The position numbers and the translations under genes were made by a program. A stretch of DNA of 64,000 bases from Campanula takesimana (lineage: Eukaryota; Streptophyta; Magnoliopsida; Asterales; Campanulaceae): NCBI GenBank assembly GCA_026119855.1, contig JAOWBW010001464.1:124001-188000 (forward strand), read 5' to 3'. Positions 36,099-45,853 of this stretch are shown piece by piece. Position 1 is the stretch's first letter. The number at the start of each line of letters is the position of its first letter. The notes below the pieces were generated by a model. It had not been told where the DNA came from. It was given only the letters and a program-made list of their open reading frames with translations, and did not search any database.

Positions 36099-36329
36099 TA
36101 TATATACTTCTATCCTAACATTTAAAGACAAGAAAACTCAATTTATGTGCCTCTAAAACCCAAACTAAAAATGCAACCTAGTCTTAAACAAACACAAATA
36201 TGATTTCCAGAAAAAGGGGCGGGCGGGCTCTCGCCAAGGGGCGGGCGGGCGCTCATTTGGTCAGAGGGTTGGCCGAAGGAAAAATAACCAAGTGGGCGGG
36301 CGCCTGGCTCGGACCGGGCGGGCGCCTGG
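36099..36329 (-). promoter_or_regulatory. L-B GC-motif array (2+2) and TATA box
   Basis: GGGCGGGCGGGC-type words start at 36217, 36239, 36294 and 36316 (spacing 22/55/22). On the minus strand they lie upstream of TATATATA at 36099-36106. The location corresponds to the G4 array because both flank the same conserved 'acggagtccgga' text, but the word itself is different. Confidence 0.55.
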
Positions 36330-37760
36330 TCTGCCTTCAGGCCGGGAACAAGCTGGGTTAAGGCAAAATCCACCATTTTCAACCAAATTTCTTACCAAAA
36401 CCAAAATGCCCAAAATTGACTCTTAGAACAAGTTCAAAACTGAACCAAAACAACAACTAAGCTTAAGGGAGACACAAACAACATCATTCATCGACTTCAA
36501 ACCAAGGTTAACCCAATATTCATAAAATCACCATTTTTGACCAAAAACTCAAATAAATTCTAAATAAATTCTAAACTCAACCAAACTTCAAATATAACAA
36601 CTCAAGCATTATATATGCATGATATGAACATTTTAATATAAAAATGGGGGAAAAGTAACTTACCCGGATTTTATCAAAGTTGCTGGAACTCGAATATTTT
36701 TAGCCCTCTACGATCCTAATGACGATCTAAACAAGTTTCATGTTTTAAGAAATGAGAAATAACAAGAGGAAGATGGTTAGATTGAAGAGATAAGGTAGAG
36801 AAGAAATACTTACCTTTTCTTGCAATGGAAGAGAGAGAGAGAAATGAGCTGGGAATGGAAGGGAGGATGAAAGTGAGGGAGGTGAGGGGAAAAGAGGGAG
36901 TAAGTAGGATGATTAGAGAATTTACACATAGACCCCCTCCCCTACACACTAACACAATAATCTTATACTCCCCACTAACAACTAAGACCCAACACTCCAC
37001 ACTAGCCCAAATAACCAATTAAAATGCTAGGCATAAAATATTACGACACACAAAATGCACACATAATTATTTAAATAAATAAATAATTTAAATAATTAAA
37101 TAAGCAATAAATAAATAATTAAATATTTATTACTAAGAAAATAGAGGCGGGTTTTCGGGTCGTTACAATATATACCTCATTCAAAATCCAAGACTGACCA
37201 TCTTGGTAAAGGACGTAGATCTTTTAACAGATCAAACCTTTCCAAATCTTTGTGTCATTTACTTACTGCTCTTTACATTTCTGCAAATTTACTTTAAGTC
37301 TTGTTCATCTTGTTCTTACTGTTCTTCATTTGTCATATTAATCTTGTTTGTCTTTGAGTGTTTGATCTTTCAGATTTATGAATATTTGTGAATTGTGTTT
37401 GTTTGTTCAACTTATTGCCTAAGCTAAAATCTGACCTACTTATCATTTGCCAAAATCTCTAAGACACAAGTTTTCAATCTCTCAACCTACCTCACTTAAA
37501 TCTACCACACTTCATCTTACCGCACCTTAACCTACCGCATAAATAACCTACCGCATTTAACTTGTCTAAAACAACTCTTAACTTGTTTCATCGAAAACTT
37601 CCGCTGTGCATTTTATACTTGACCGCGTGGTATTTCATCTACCGTAAAATTCAAGTGTAAGCATAAGGTTGAATTTTGAAAATGGGTTGGAATTTTAAAT
37701 AGGATATTCACCTCCCCTCTAGCCTCTTTTCATACCCTTGTTGTGTCTCTAGGACCAACA

Positions 37761-38452
37761 ATGGCCTTAGTAACTGTGGTCTCCTTCTCAGTCTCATTAT
37801 TTTCATCATCATTGTCCTCTTCATCCTTCTCATAAATTTCAGAATCAACTCTTTCAAATTCTTCATCAGTGGACTCAGTAACCAATTCAAGGGTTGGTTT
37901 CTTGGAGGGATTCTTTGCTTGCCCTGTCTTGGGCGGAGGAACCTCAGTAATATCATCACCATTATCATGGCCACTTGCACTTGATGAACTGGATGGGGTA
38001 AAAGTTGGGGTTGCGGTAGAGGTAGGCTTGGTTACCTTAGTTTTCTTAGAGGGTTGAACTGGACTCAAGGAGTGATCACGCTTATTTGATTTGTCCCCCT
38101 GAGCGGTAACAGGGAGTAAAGACTTGGATTTCACAGTCTTGGAACTTGGTGCGGTTGAAAATATGGTAGACTTAGATTTCTTGGACAGAGCAATAGCGTT
38201 GGCGGGAGGTTTAGAAGAAGGAGGTGATTTTGGGGAAGAAGAAGTGAAAGTTCGTTAAAAGACTGGCTCTTTAAACTTGATTCTGGTCAGCGGTTTGGAT
38301 GGTACTGAGGTCTTGGATACGGTAGAGTCATCAGCCTTGGCTTTGCCTTTCCTTTTGGCAACAACGACAGCTGTCTCTTTGGCAATTCTTCTTTAGCAGC
38401 AGCGGTAGATTTACCCATTTGTACAAGGGCTTTTTTGGTATAGTTAGGAGGG
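37761..38452 (-). mobile_element. C3: fragment of a second Sirevirus-like copia (extra ORF)
   Basis: On the minus strand an open frame from 38134 down to 37761 is homologous to the Lys/Pro-rich and acidic part of the C2 extra ORF. Compare 'SLSPVQPSKKTKVTKP' with 'TPSPIKITKKAKVTKQ' of C2. Upstream (38135-38452) the homology continues with frameshifts, including 'YTKKALVQMGK', comparable to 'KYTKRGQTNLG' of C2. C2 interrupts it at 37760 and G3 at 38453. It is the remaining piece of the outermost host element. Confidence 0.78.
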
Positions 38453-39672
38453 TGTGAATACCCCTTTCCGAATGCGGGCGACGCATGGGAAGTCTTTTTG
38501 TTATTTATCTTATTTTATCTTTTCTATGGGATTAGGATATTCATTTTGGCATTTAACTTATTACGAGTCGCCACGTTATTTTATCGAGCTAAAACATTGA
38601 GAAAAACTAACAGATAGGGTTCGGGGGTCAAGTTATGATAAGATAAGAATATCAAGTGATCACTCCTATCGCCCGATTGATCGGACTTTCTATCATGATA
38701 ATTGTGTTAGTAGTGTGTTAGTGATTTTGACCGGATCCGAAGATTGCCTACGTTCCTCTCGTTAAGATAAACTCAGGTCGATGTAGTTCGCACATAATCA
38801 GAATAGAGAGAAGAAATGGGATCATGCATATGATGGGGGAGGAGAAAGAATCATACAAGATGATCACATCCTAGAATAGTGATTATACACCATTAATAGG
38901 ATCAATGTGTAGTCATCATATTCATCATAGGAGAGTTAATGATCATGGGAATATTTACCTAAAGTTTAGGGTTTAGAAGTAGTTCCTAGATCTTGTCGAT
39001 CATCATCGGCTATGCATATATATAGGGATTACAATTATAGATCTAGCAGGTTAAATATAACATAGTAATAAGAACATCATGAACATGTATGAAATAACAC
39101 ATAAACACGAAGATCGCTACCCAAAATATTGCAAATAGTATGAATCTAGCAAGAACATGAAGAACACAATATGAATCATATGAATATAAATGTATAAACA
39201 TAATGAAAACATGTATCAATCAGATCTACACAAAGAAAACATGTAAAATCCTCACCAATCTTGACAAGAACGAAGCCGAATCTTGGACGTGGATTCACCG
39301 GACCTTCGGGATTGCTAGAAAGGCTTGGGGAGAGAGTTCTGCTTTCAGTTTATACTCTGGAACTCAGGGGAGAGAATTTTGTATCTAAAATATGAACTGA
39401 GGTCACCTATTTATAGGGATTCTGACCCGGAGAGACTGGCCGCCCGGCCAACCATGGAGGTTGGCGTGGTTCCCAAGGTTAGGATCAGACTGAACTCTGG
39501 AGAAACCCTAGATAACTTCTATCTTTGTGGCTAAGCTGATCAGTTCGTAAATATCTTCTTATCTGGACTTTTCGGGAAATTCCAGATAAGTCCTGTGCAG
39601 CTCGTAAATACCTGTGAGGTCCTTCTGAGTTCTGGAATGCCTAATAACTCATTTTCAGGCCGGGTACTAACA
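38453..39672 (-). repeat. G3 3' LTR
   Basis: On the minus strand this 1220-bp LTR starts 'tgttagtacccggcc' next to the PPT and ends 'ggggtattcaca'. It shares 'gtggcgactc' (38565-38575, minus) with the U5 side of the G1 and G2 LTRs. A TATAAATA box is at 39409-39416 (minus), with a 'ggccgggcggcca' palindromic GC word at 39437-39449 just upstream. The ACGTAGGCA/UUCG block is at 38725-38760 (minus). Confidence 0.82.
38725..38760 (-). other. ACGTAGGCA block with UUCG hairpin, G3 LTR
   Basis: On the minus strand 'gaggaacgtaggcaatc' is followed by TTCG and GAT (38735-38744). The stem is ATC/GAT where G1 and G2 have ACC/GGT, a compensatory change. Confidence 0.5.
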
Positions 39673-39686
39673 GTAGCCCCTCGGCG
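39673..39686 (-). other. G3 polypurine tract
   Basis: On the minus strand 'cgccgaggggctac' abuts the LTR start. It nearly matches the G2 PPT. Confidence 0.82.
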
Positions 39687-41312
39687 ATGCTTATGGAGGG
39701 TCGTCGATTAAGAAAGGAACCGATCTGAAACATGAGTTCCAAATCGAGGGAGAGAAGGAAAGAAAGGGTGACCAGAGTGGTCGAGCGGTTGAACCTTTGT
39801 CAGGCTACCTACATATCCTAAAGGGAATAAAGCCAGTCTTAGTTCGTGCTTTAGTGGTAGAAACGAGACATCAATCTATCGCTAGGGATAGGATCCTGTA
39901 CAAAGACAAACATTCGTTGGGGGAGAGAGGGAAGAAAGAAACGAGACATTAGCTTCTGCTGGGGATAACAACCCTAAGGACACTATCCTATATGAATACT
40001 TGAACATTCGTTTAAAGACAATAGAATCGTTGTTCGGACTCTACTGGCGAAAGGGGCCAAAGCCATACGCACGGCGTGAGGAGAAGACTCAAGAATCAAG
40101 AACAAAATTAGGGATGGATTCTGACTTCTTATGGAGATCGTGTATTAAAAGATTACCAAAGGTGTCCGAAGACACTAGCAACAACAACTGAAATTATGTC
40201 CAGAGACACCAGCAACCTATGCCAAAAATGAGACACACGGGTTATGAAGAAGAAATCTTACGGAACGCGTGAATCAAATAATTTCTCGAAAACTACAGGT
40301 TATTGAGATGCTAAAACCTCAGGATCGCAGGATTCAGTAAAACGGTAACGCAGACGGTATATCAGGACGCATGTGTCTTGGGATCGTATGGGTTACGCCA
40401 ATAACACTTCAATTATATCGGGATGTAGGTATCTCAGGATCGATTCGGTTATTAATAAAATATTTCTGAAGGTTTCCTTAACCTACATTAGTATTTATAG
40501 CGGCTTAACCGGCATTAGGATTTATAGCGGTTTCTTAACCTGCATTTTATTATGATTTAGGATTTATAGCGGTTCCTTAACCTGTGTTGATTGGCTCTCG
40601 CTGGGGAATAAATTGATTTGGTAATTTTTAGTGGTCTTCCGGATAGGATTTGATTAATTTTTTGAATTTATCGAGGTCTTCCAGACCAAAGGCAGGTTAA
40701 ATGTGACTAAGGGCGTCCATTTTGGATTAAAGAGAAGCTAGAGGGGCTAAAGTGTAAATTCTGGCGTCTAGGGGAAAATTGGCTTCGTGGCCAGTCCTTC
40801 TGATTGGCTGGAATTCGATCACGAGGATTCCTGAGAAGCGAGCGCAGTAGAGGGCTGAGATCGTGCCACGTCACCTTGGCGAGACTGGCCGGCGGACGGT
40901 CTTTCTGTTGGACAGACCCTACAAACAGCTGCCGGCTGTTGCTTTCTCTTCATCTTTCTTCTTCATTGTCGGGCAAAGAGGGAGAAAACAGAGCTTTTGA
41001 GAGAAATACACCATTCGTTGAGTGATTTCTATGCATTTTGGTGATGGATTTTCAATACCTTTTTGGCGCGGAGCAACATTTTGAGCAGGGTGAAGGCGCT
41101 GTGCAACACTTTGAGCATGGTGAAGGCGCGGGGCTACCTCACTGCGGGAGCAATTGCAGCAGAAGGGGAGAATGCCTGCGAGGAACTACCGTCCCCAAGA
41201 ATGGCATTTCGTCATGGGACAACACTTTAAGCTGTACGTGGGGCCCGACAGGCACTGGTCCGGAGGGCAAAGATGGAGACCACGGAAGTAAAGATCCCTC
41301 TTTTTATAGCTT
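39687..41312 (-). other. G3 3' region, left of G2
   Basis: This stretch is non-coding. Repeats include 'gaaacgagacat' at 39862 and 39939, and three units of 'ggatttatagcggttccttaacctg' at 40482-40585, a short tandem array near the 3' LTR as in G1 and G2. On the plus strand 40900-41312 could hold the leader or first exon of the antisense PMD gene that resumes at 54513, but no clear coding start is visible. The last five bases (agctt) are the TSD of G2. Confidence 0.6.
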
Positions 41313-42269
41313 TGTAGACACCCCGCCTGGGACCGCTCACCCCGATTGCACATTTGATCTTGTGTTTCTCCCCATTTTAAGTGTTTCTCGTTAGTTTCTG
41401 TCACTTCCGTTAAGTTCCTGACTGACTTCGTTAAGTCTAGGGACTAAACTGAATGACAGGGCTGACTTTCTAGTCCATTCTGTCAAAATTGCCTTCTCTG
41501 AGTCGCGCGCCTCCGAAAGGAGGAGCCAGGCGCGCGCGCCTCTGGGCGTCAGTTACAGATTTCTGGCCAGGATTCCCTCCCTTGCTCAATTTACAAGATT
41601 TTGCCCGGGAAGGATTTCTTGGTGACTGAGTTTTGGCACCAAAAACACCCCTCTTTCACCTATAAAAACCTCCCTTTACCTCCATTTTCAAGGATCGAAA
41701 AATCATCAGAAAAACCCTATCGAAAACTAGACAAAAAAAAATCACTTTCTAAAGGTTCTCCAAGGATCTCATTAAGCAACATTTGAAGTTCTTCAAATTG
41801 TAGGTAAAAGTCCATCTTTTCCTTTCTTTTCTACTTCATCTCCTCTCTCTCTTTTACTTTAATCAAATGTGCAATCACCCAAATCATTTTGGGACATGAC
41901 TCTAATGATCACCTCATCTCATTGAGGTTGGTTAAGGAGTCATCTCCTACATTCCAAATCCTATTTTAAATCCCCCCCCCCCTTTTCATGACTTAAAGAA
42001 GAAGAAGAAGAACATTTTCATCCATGTAGATTTTGATCAAGCAAGACCAACTTTAGTTGGGCGAGATGGGTGTTTCGGTACTTCCCATCTCGTAATCTAA
42101 CCCCCGAACCTCAAAACAAAGAATCTCTGTTTTCGTAATCAAACTTAGGCTACAATCGATAGGTTTTTCTTATGTTCCTCAAAACATAGGTGGCGACTCT
42201 AAAAACAAGTTAGACATCCTAGAATAATTCACCGCTCTAGCCAAGCCGTGGTTCCCCGGGGTATCTACA
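41313..42269 (+). repeat. G2 5' LTR
   Basis: The LTR begins 'tgtagacacc' and ends 'ggggtatctaca', with a 6-bp inverted terminus. TATAAAAA is at 41660-41667. GCGCGCCTC words are at 41505 and 41534. It differs from the 3' LTR mainly by lacking one 29-bp unit of the GC array and by a longer C-run near 41970. Confidence 0.95.
41505..41667 (+). promoter_or_regulatory. G2 LTR promoter: GC words plus TATA box
   Basis: GCGCGCCTC starts at 41505 and 41534 (29 bp apart) and TATAAAAA lies at 41660-41667. The 3' LTR has three words at 53502, 53531 and 53560 (29/29) and the same TATA box at 53687-53694. Confidence 0.6.
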
Positions 42270-42270
42270 G

Positions 42271-42288
42271 TGGCGACTCCGCTGGGGA
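42271..42288 (+). other. G2 primer-binding site
   Basis: TGGCGACTCCGCTGGGGA lies one base after the LTR. This is the PBS type I associate with Tat/Ogre elements, probably complementary to an Arg tRNA; the tRNA identity is from memory. Confidence 0.8.
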
Positions 42289-43630
42289 TGTATTTGAGGG
42301 TTAAACTTGCATTCTGATCGAAATCTACATCTTTTCTGGGCATTCTGTTTCCTGATAGGGGAGGCGCGCGCGTCTGGCCTTTTGAGCCTAAGGCGCGCGC
42401 ATCCCGCATCAAGAACCAGAATCGCCCACTTCTTCATGTTCTTCATCTTCTTCTTCTGTTATTCTTCACTAATCACTTCTGCAGGGGTTACAATATGAAC
42501 ATGGGACCAGGGCAATCCCCTGAGTCCAAAGTCTGACATTCTGACAGGTGTGCCCCAGAAGCGCGCGCCTCCCATAAGCATTGCGCCATGCGCGCGCGTC
42601 CCACATCAGCACTCAGAGGCGCACGCTTCTGGGTTGGTTTCCAGAACAGAAACAGGTTTCAGTGACTGAGCAGAACAGTGGGGTGTGGGCACAGTTGCCT
42701 GCATCAGAACAGAATTGAACCCTCGGACTGTTTTAATTTTGTGTTTTATTTACCGGTCACACGGGTGATTCGGGAGTTGTAATTTTATGTGCTTATGTGT
42801 TTTGTGTGTTTTTCTTTCTTTTCAAAAAAATAAATAATAATAAAATAATAAATAAAAAATTGTCACTTGTTAGACCTCACACTACATGCACATATTCCTA
42901 TGAACTGCTCACTATCGAGTCGCACAAGTCCAACCCCAAACCCGTCGAGGCCCGTCCTAGAAAGTTTCAAGCTCCACCAGACCTTGGCTCTTTCGAAGCG
43001 GTAAACCTCAGCCCGTGGCGTAGTTCAAGACTACATGCCGGGGGTGACCTTTGAGCTTCATATTCAAGCCGAGCACAAACCACACAATTCTAGTTAGGGT
43101 CTAACACTCCGTGACTCAAGTCGGTTTCCATGTACCGAGATTTCCCTAAACTAATGTCTTCAAATCATACATGCCAACTTGTTGAAATGGACGCAATAAA
43201 AATCCGTCCCCAAAAGTGGTTATTTTGGACGAAAATAAAAATCCGTCCCCGCATGTATGCTTTACTACATTAATTTAGTTTAATCCCGATACATGTAGGA
43301 TTCACAAGCGCGATGGAATCCGATGAGTATATGGGACCGCAAGATGGTCTATATACTAGTGTGACGATTCCATTATTTTCTTAGAAACCCCAAAAGGGAT
43401 TCATTCCCTCCGACTTATAAAAAAAAAAAAAAAAAAGAGTCTTTTCTTATGTGGTTCGAGTTGTGTGCCCAACTGTGTGTTCTAAGCCTCTTCATGGACC
43501 GCAAGTGTTACTCAAGACTGACAAGGGCCTCTTCTGCAATATAGGTTCAACTGGTGCTTACAAAGTCTACCGGGATTCAGCAAATCGGTTAGTCCGTGAA
43601 GAGATCACTCCAACAGCTCCAACATCAACC
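42289..43630 (+). other. G2 leader with two more GC-word arrays
   Basis: The leader is about 1.3 kb with no recognisable domain. GCGCGC words occur at 42366 and 42395, and at 42563, 42592 and 42621; every gap within an array is 29 bp. A short duplicated phrase, 'aataaaaatccgtcccc', lies at 43192-43250, and an A-run at 43421-43437 precedes the gag frame. Confidence 0.7.
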
Positions 43631-45853
43631 ATGACCGGCAGCAGCAACACCATGTCTCTCGAACAGCTCTCAACTATGGTCCAACTCCTCCAAGAGCAAG
43701 TCTCCACCCTTAACAAGGAGGCACAAAGCAAAGACGACATTTGGCAATCCCACCTCGACAACCAAAGGGAGGCCCACGAGGCCGAAATGGAGCTAATGAA
43801 AGAAAAGCTCACCAACCTTGCCAAGGGAAAGAACAAGAACAATGATGATGAATCCGAATGGACCGAGGGTTTGTTCAAGAGTCCTTATGTCAACACCCGC
43901 ACCAAGAAAATGGGGGAACCAAGTTCCGAGAACAATGAGCCCAAAATGGTGGATTCTATCATGGCCTACATCGACCAAAAATTCAATGGGCTCAACATGG
44001 GGAAAGGTTCCGACACAAGCCTTTATCAATCATCCATCCTCATGAGTACTATGGCCGCTCTTCCCGATAAGTTCAAGATGCCCGACATAAGCAAATTCAA
44101 GGGCAACTTTTGTCCTATGGCTCACATTGAGACTTATATTTGGGCAATGGTTCCAAAGAAGGTATCCACCAAGGTGATGGCTCAATGCTTTCCTCTCACT
44201 CTCGAGGGGGCGGCAAAAGATTGGTATGCTACTCTCCCGCTCACTGTCCGTCTTGATTGGGACTCCGCCATGCTTGCCTTCAAGAACCAATACCAAGGCA
44301 ACACCACTCACAGGCCCACAAGAAAAGAGCTAGAGAACACTACTCAACGAGACAATGAGTCCTTCATCGACTTCACAAGGAGATGGAATGACAAACTCTC
44401 TGAAATTGTTGAGAGGCCGAACACAAAAGAGCAAATGGACATATTTCTCAAGTGTCTCAAGATTGATCTCCGCACTCACCTAAGTGGGGCTTGCTACTCC
44501 GACTTCTCCCAAATGTATGAGGCGGGGGTACGCATGGATGACTTACTCAAGGAGATTAAGAAGACCACTCCTACTTACCGCTACAAGGCCGCTTCCAACT
44601 CCACAAAAGAGGCCTCGGTCAACACCGTCACTATTGACAAAGGGAATTACAAAAAGGTTCCTCCACCTCAAGGGAAGAAGTCCCGAAGTGACCGTGTCTA
44701 CACGCCTCTCCAAGGCATGACTCAAACCGAAGTGTTCGAGGTTCTCAAGGCAAAGGGTCAAGTCACACCCGTGCAAGGGTACCAACCCAAGACGATCCAC
44801 CTCAATCATGCTCACCACAAATATTGTGGCTACCACCAATATAGTGGCCACACCACCGAGGAATGCTTCGTTCTCCGCAATGTCATTCAAGATCTCATAG
44901 ATAAGAAAGAATTTGTAGTGACTAATGACGAGCATGTCAATGTAATAGAGATAGGAGAACTCGAGGGGACCACCCATTCAATCCCAATTGTGAATGGGGG
45001 CCCCAATGTTATGAATAAACTTGACAATTCTTGTTATGTAGTGACTTACGATGAGGTAATGAGGGAAGTACTAGAGAATAGGAAAAAGAAGCAAGATGGG
45101 AACGTCAACATGCTAACTCGATCCGGTCGAGTCATAGCAAGAAACCCTTCCACTTCCGCACCGAGCTCCTCTTCTCAAAAGCCGCAAGCTCACAACGCTC
45201 CCGAAGATCCTCTACTTGTCCAACTCAAGAAAACTCAAGCCAATATCTCTATTTGGGACCTCATTGCATCCTCAAAGAAACACCAAGATCTTGTCATCCG
45301 CAATCTCGATGATACATCAGTTTCTCCCGATACTACTCCCGAGGACCTCACGGCAATGATTGGTCACATTCATTTTAGCAACGTCATCACCTTTGCCGAT
45401 ATGGACCTTCCACCATTTGGTTCCGACCACAACGAAGCTATTTACCTCAAGGTACGAGCAAGGGGGAGGCCCGTCTCAAGAGTCTTAGTGGACGGTGGTT
45501 CCGCACTCAATCTCATGCCTGGTAGAATCATGGGCATACTGGGGCTTAAGGATTCTGATTTGAAGCCTTCTACTCAAGTAATCCGAGGTTATGACAGCAC
45601 CGCCTGTACAGTCATGGGTATGATCGAAATAGACATTGAGTTTGGGAGCATGGTCATGTCCGTTCCATTCCAAGTGCTTGATATCCCGGCCTCGTTCAAC
45701 TTACTGTTGGGTCGACCATGGATTCACAGTGCTAATGCCGTACCGTCAACTCTCCACCAATGTGTCAAGATCCGAAATGGTGATGAAATAGTGACCGTAA
45801 TGGCTGAAAACATCACTATCCACAGAAAAGGTGAGCCCGTCCACCAAGTTTAG
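43631..45853 (+). CDS. G2 gag-protease
   Basis: This frame is 740 codons long. I use ATG 43631; the frame is open upstream to about 43440 without an ATG. The capsid core spans about residues 135-310 ('FKMPDISKFKG', 'EGAAKDWYATLP', 'RRWNDKLSEIVERP'). A CHHC zinc knuckle, 'CGYHQYSGHTTEEC', follows near nucleotide 44825. The aspartic protease has 'VLVDGGSALNLMP' at about 45483-45520 and 'LLLGRPWIH' at about 45703-45727. It yields capsid, nucleocapsid and protease. The frame ends at TAG 45851-45853, but the same frame continues open into pol, so the TAG may be a nonsense mutation or a readthrough codon. Confidence 0.88.
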   Translation: MTGSSNTMSLEQLSTMVQLLQEQVSTLNKEAQSKDDIWQSHLDNQREAHEAEMELMKEKLTNLAKGKNKNNDDESEWTEGLFKSPYVNTRTKKMGEPSSENNEPKMVDSIMAYIDQKFNGLNMGKGSDTSLYQSSILMSTMAALPDKFKMPDISKFKGNFCPMAHIETYIWAMVPKKVSTKVMAQCFPLTLEGAAKDWYATLPLTVRLDWDSAMLAFKNQYQGNTTHRPTRKELENTTQRDNESFIDFTRRWNDKLSEIVERPNTKEQMDIFLKCLKIDLRTHLSGACYSDFSQMYEAGVRMDDLLKEIKKTTPTYRYKAASNSTKEASVNTVTIDKGNYKKVPPPQGKKSRSDRVYTPLQGMTQTEVFEVLKAKGQVTPVQGYQPKTIHLNHAHHKYCGYHQYSGHTTEECFVLRNVIQDLIDKKEFVVTNDEHVNVIEIGELEGTTHSIPIVNGGPNVMNKLDNSCYVVTYDEVMREVLENRKKKQDGNVNMLTRSGRVIARNPSTSAPSSSSQKPQAHNAPEDPLLVQLKKTQANISIWDLIASSKKHQDLVIRNLDDTSVSPDTTPEDLTAMIGHIHFSNVITFADMDLPPFGSDHNEAIYLKVRARGRPVSRVLVDGGSALNLMPGRIMGILGLKDSDLKPSTQVIRGYDSTACTVMGMIEIDIEFGSMVMSVPFQVLDIPASFNLLLGRPWIHSANAVPSTLHQCVKIRNGDEIVTVMAENITIHRKGEPVHQV

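Larger units (their letters stand above)
26936..37167 (-). mobile_element. L-B: solo gypsy LTR, interrupted by G4
   Basis: The insertion is in the C2 LTR with TSD atata (26931-26935 and 37168-37172). Without G4 it is about 3.07 kb, with TG...CA ends ('tgtaacgacccg' and 'ggggcgtgaca' on the minus strand). It is clearly related to the G4 LTRs: 'aaaacggagtccgga' and 'agttatggcctccggaaga' occur in both. No gag or pol is present, so it is a solo LTR. Confidence 0.86.
16568..37760 (+). mobile_element. C2: Sirevirus-like Ty1/copia element (5' end outside window)
   Basis: Order: gag with two zinc-knuckle-like motifs and a long coiled-coil region, protease, integrase remnants, RT, RNase H, a large extra ORF, PPT, and 3' LTR (26003-26935 plus 37173-37760). 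The long gag and the extra ORF downstream of RNase H fit the Sirevirus/Maximus lineage. The 5' LTR and first part of gag are cut off by G1. At 37760 the LTR ends 'ggaccaaca' inside the C3 ORF; the following 'atggc' is the expected TSD half. The 3' LTR is split by L-B. Confidence 0.88.
26003..37760 (+). repeat. C2 3' LTR, interrupted by L-B
   Basis: The LTR proper is 26003-26935 plus 37173-37760, about 1.5 kb. It starts TGTTGG and ends CCAACA, a 6-bp inverted terminus. TATAAATA is at 26554-26561. Two arrays of ACCGCA-like words are present: 26207, 26221, 26238, 26257, 26276 and 26293, and in the second half 37504, 37519, 37534 and 37550. Confidence 0.88.

Noticed and set aside
39775..39800. 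'tggtcgagcgg' resembling a tRNA A-box
   Set aside because: No B-box, acceptor stem or anticodon arm can be formed around it; it lies in the G3 3' region.
44543..44977. Minus-strand ORFs overlapping G2 gag and pol (also 46189-46794 and 46864-47355)
   Set aside because: They are antisense shadows of clearly coding plus-strand frames.
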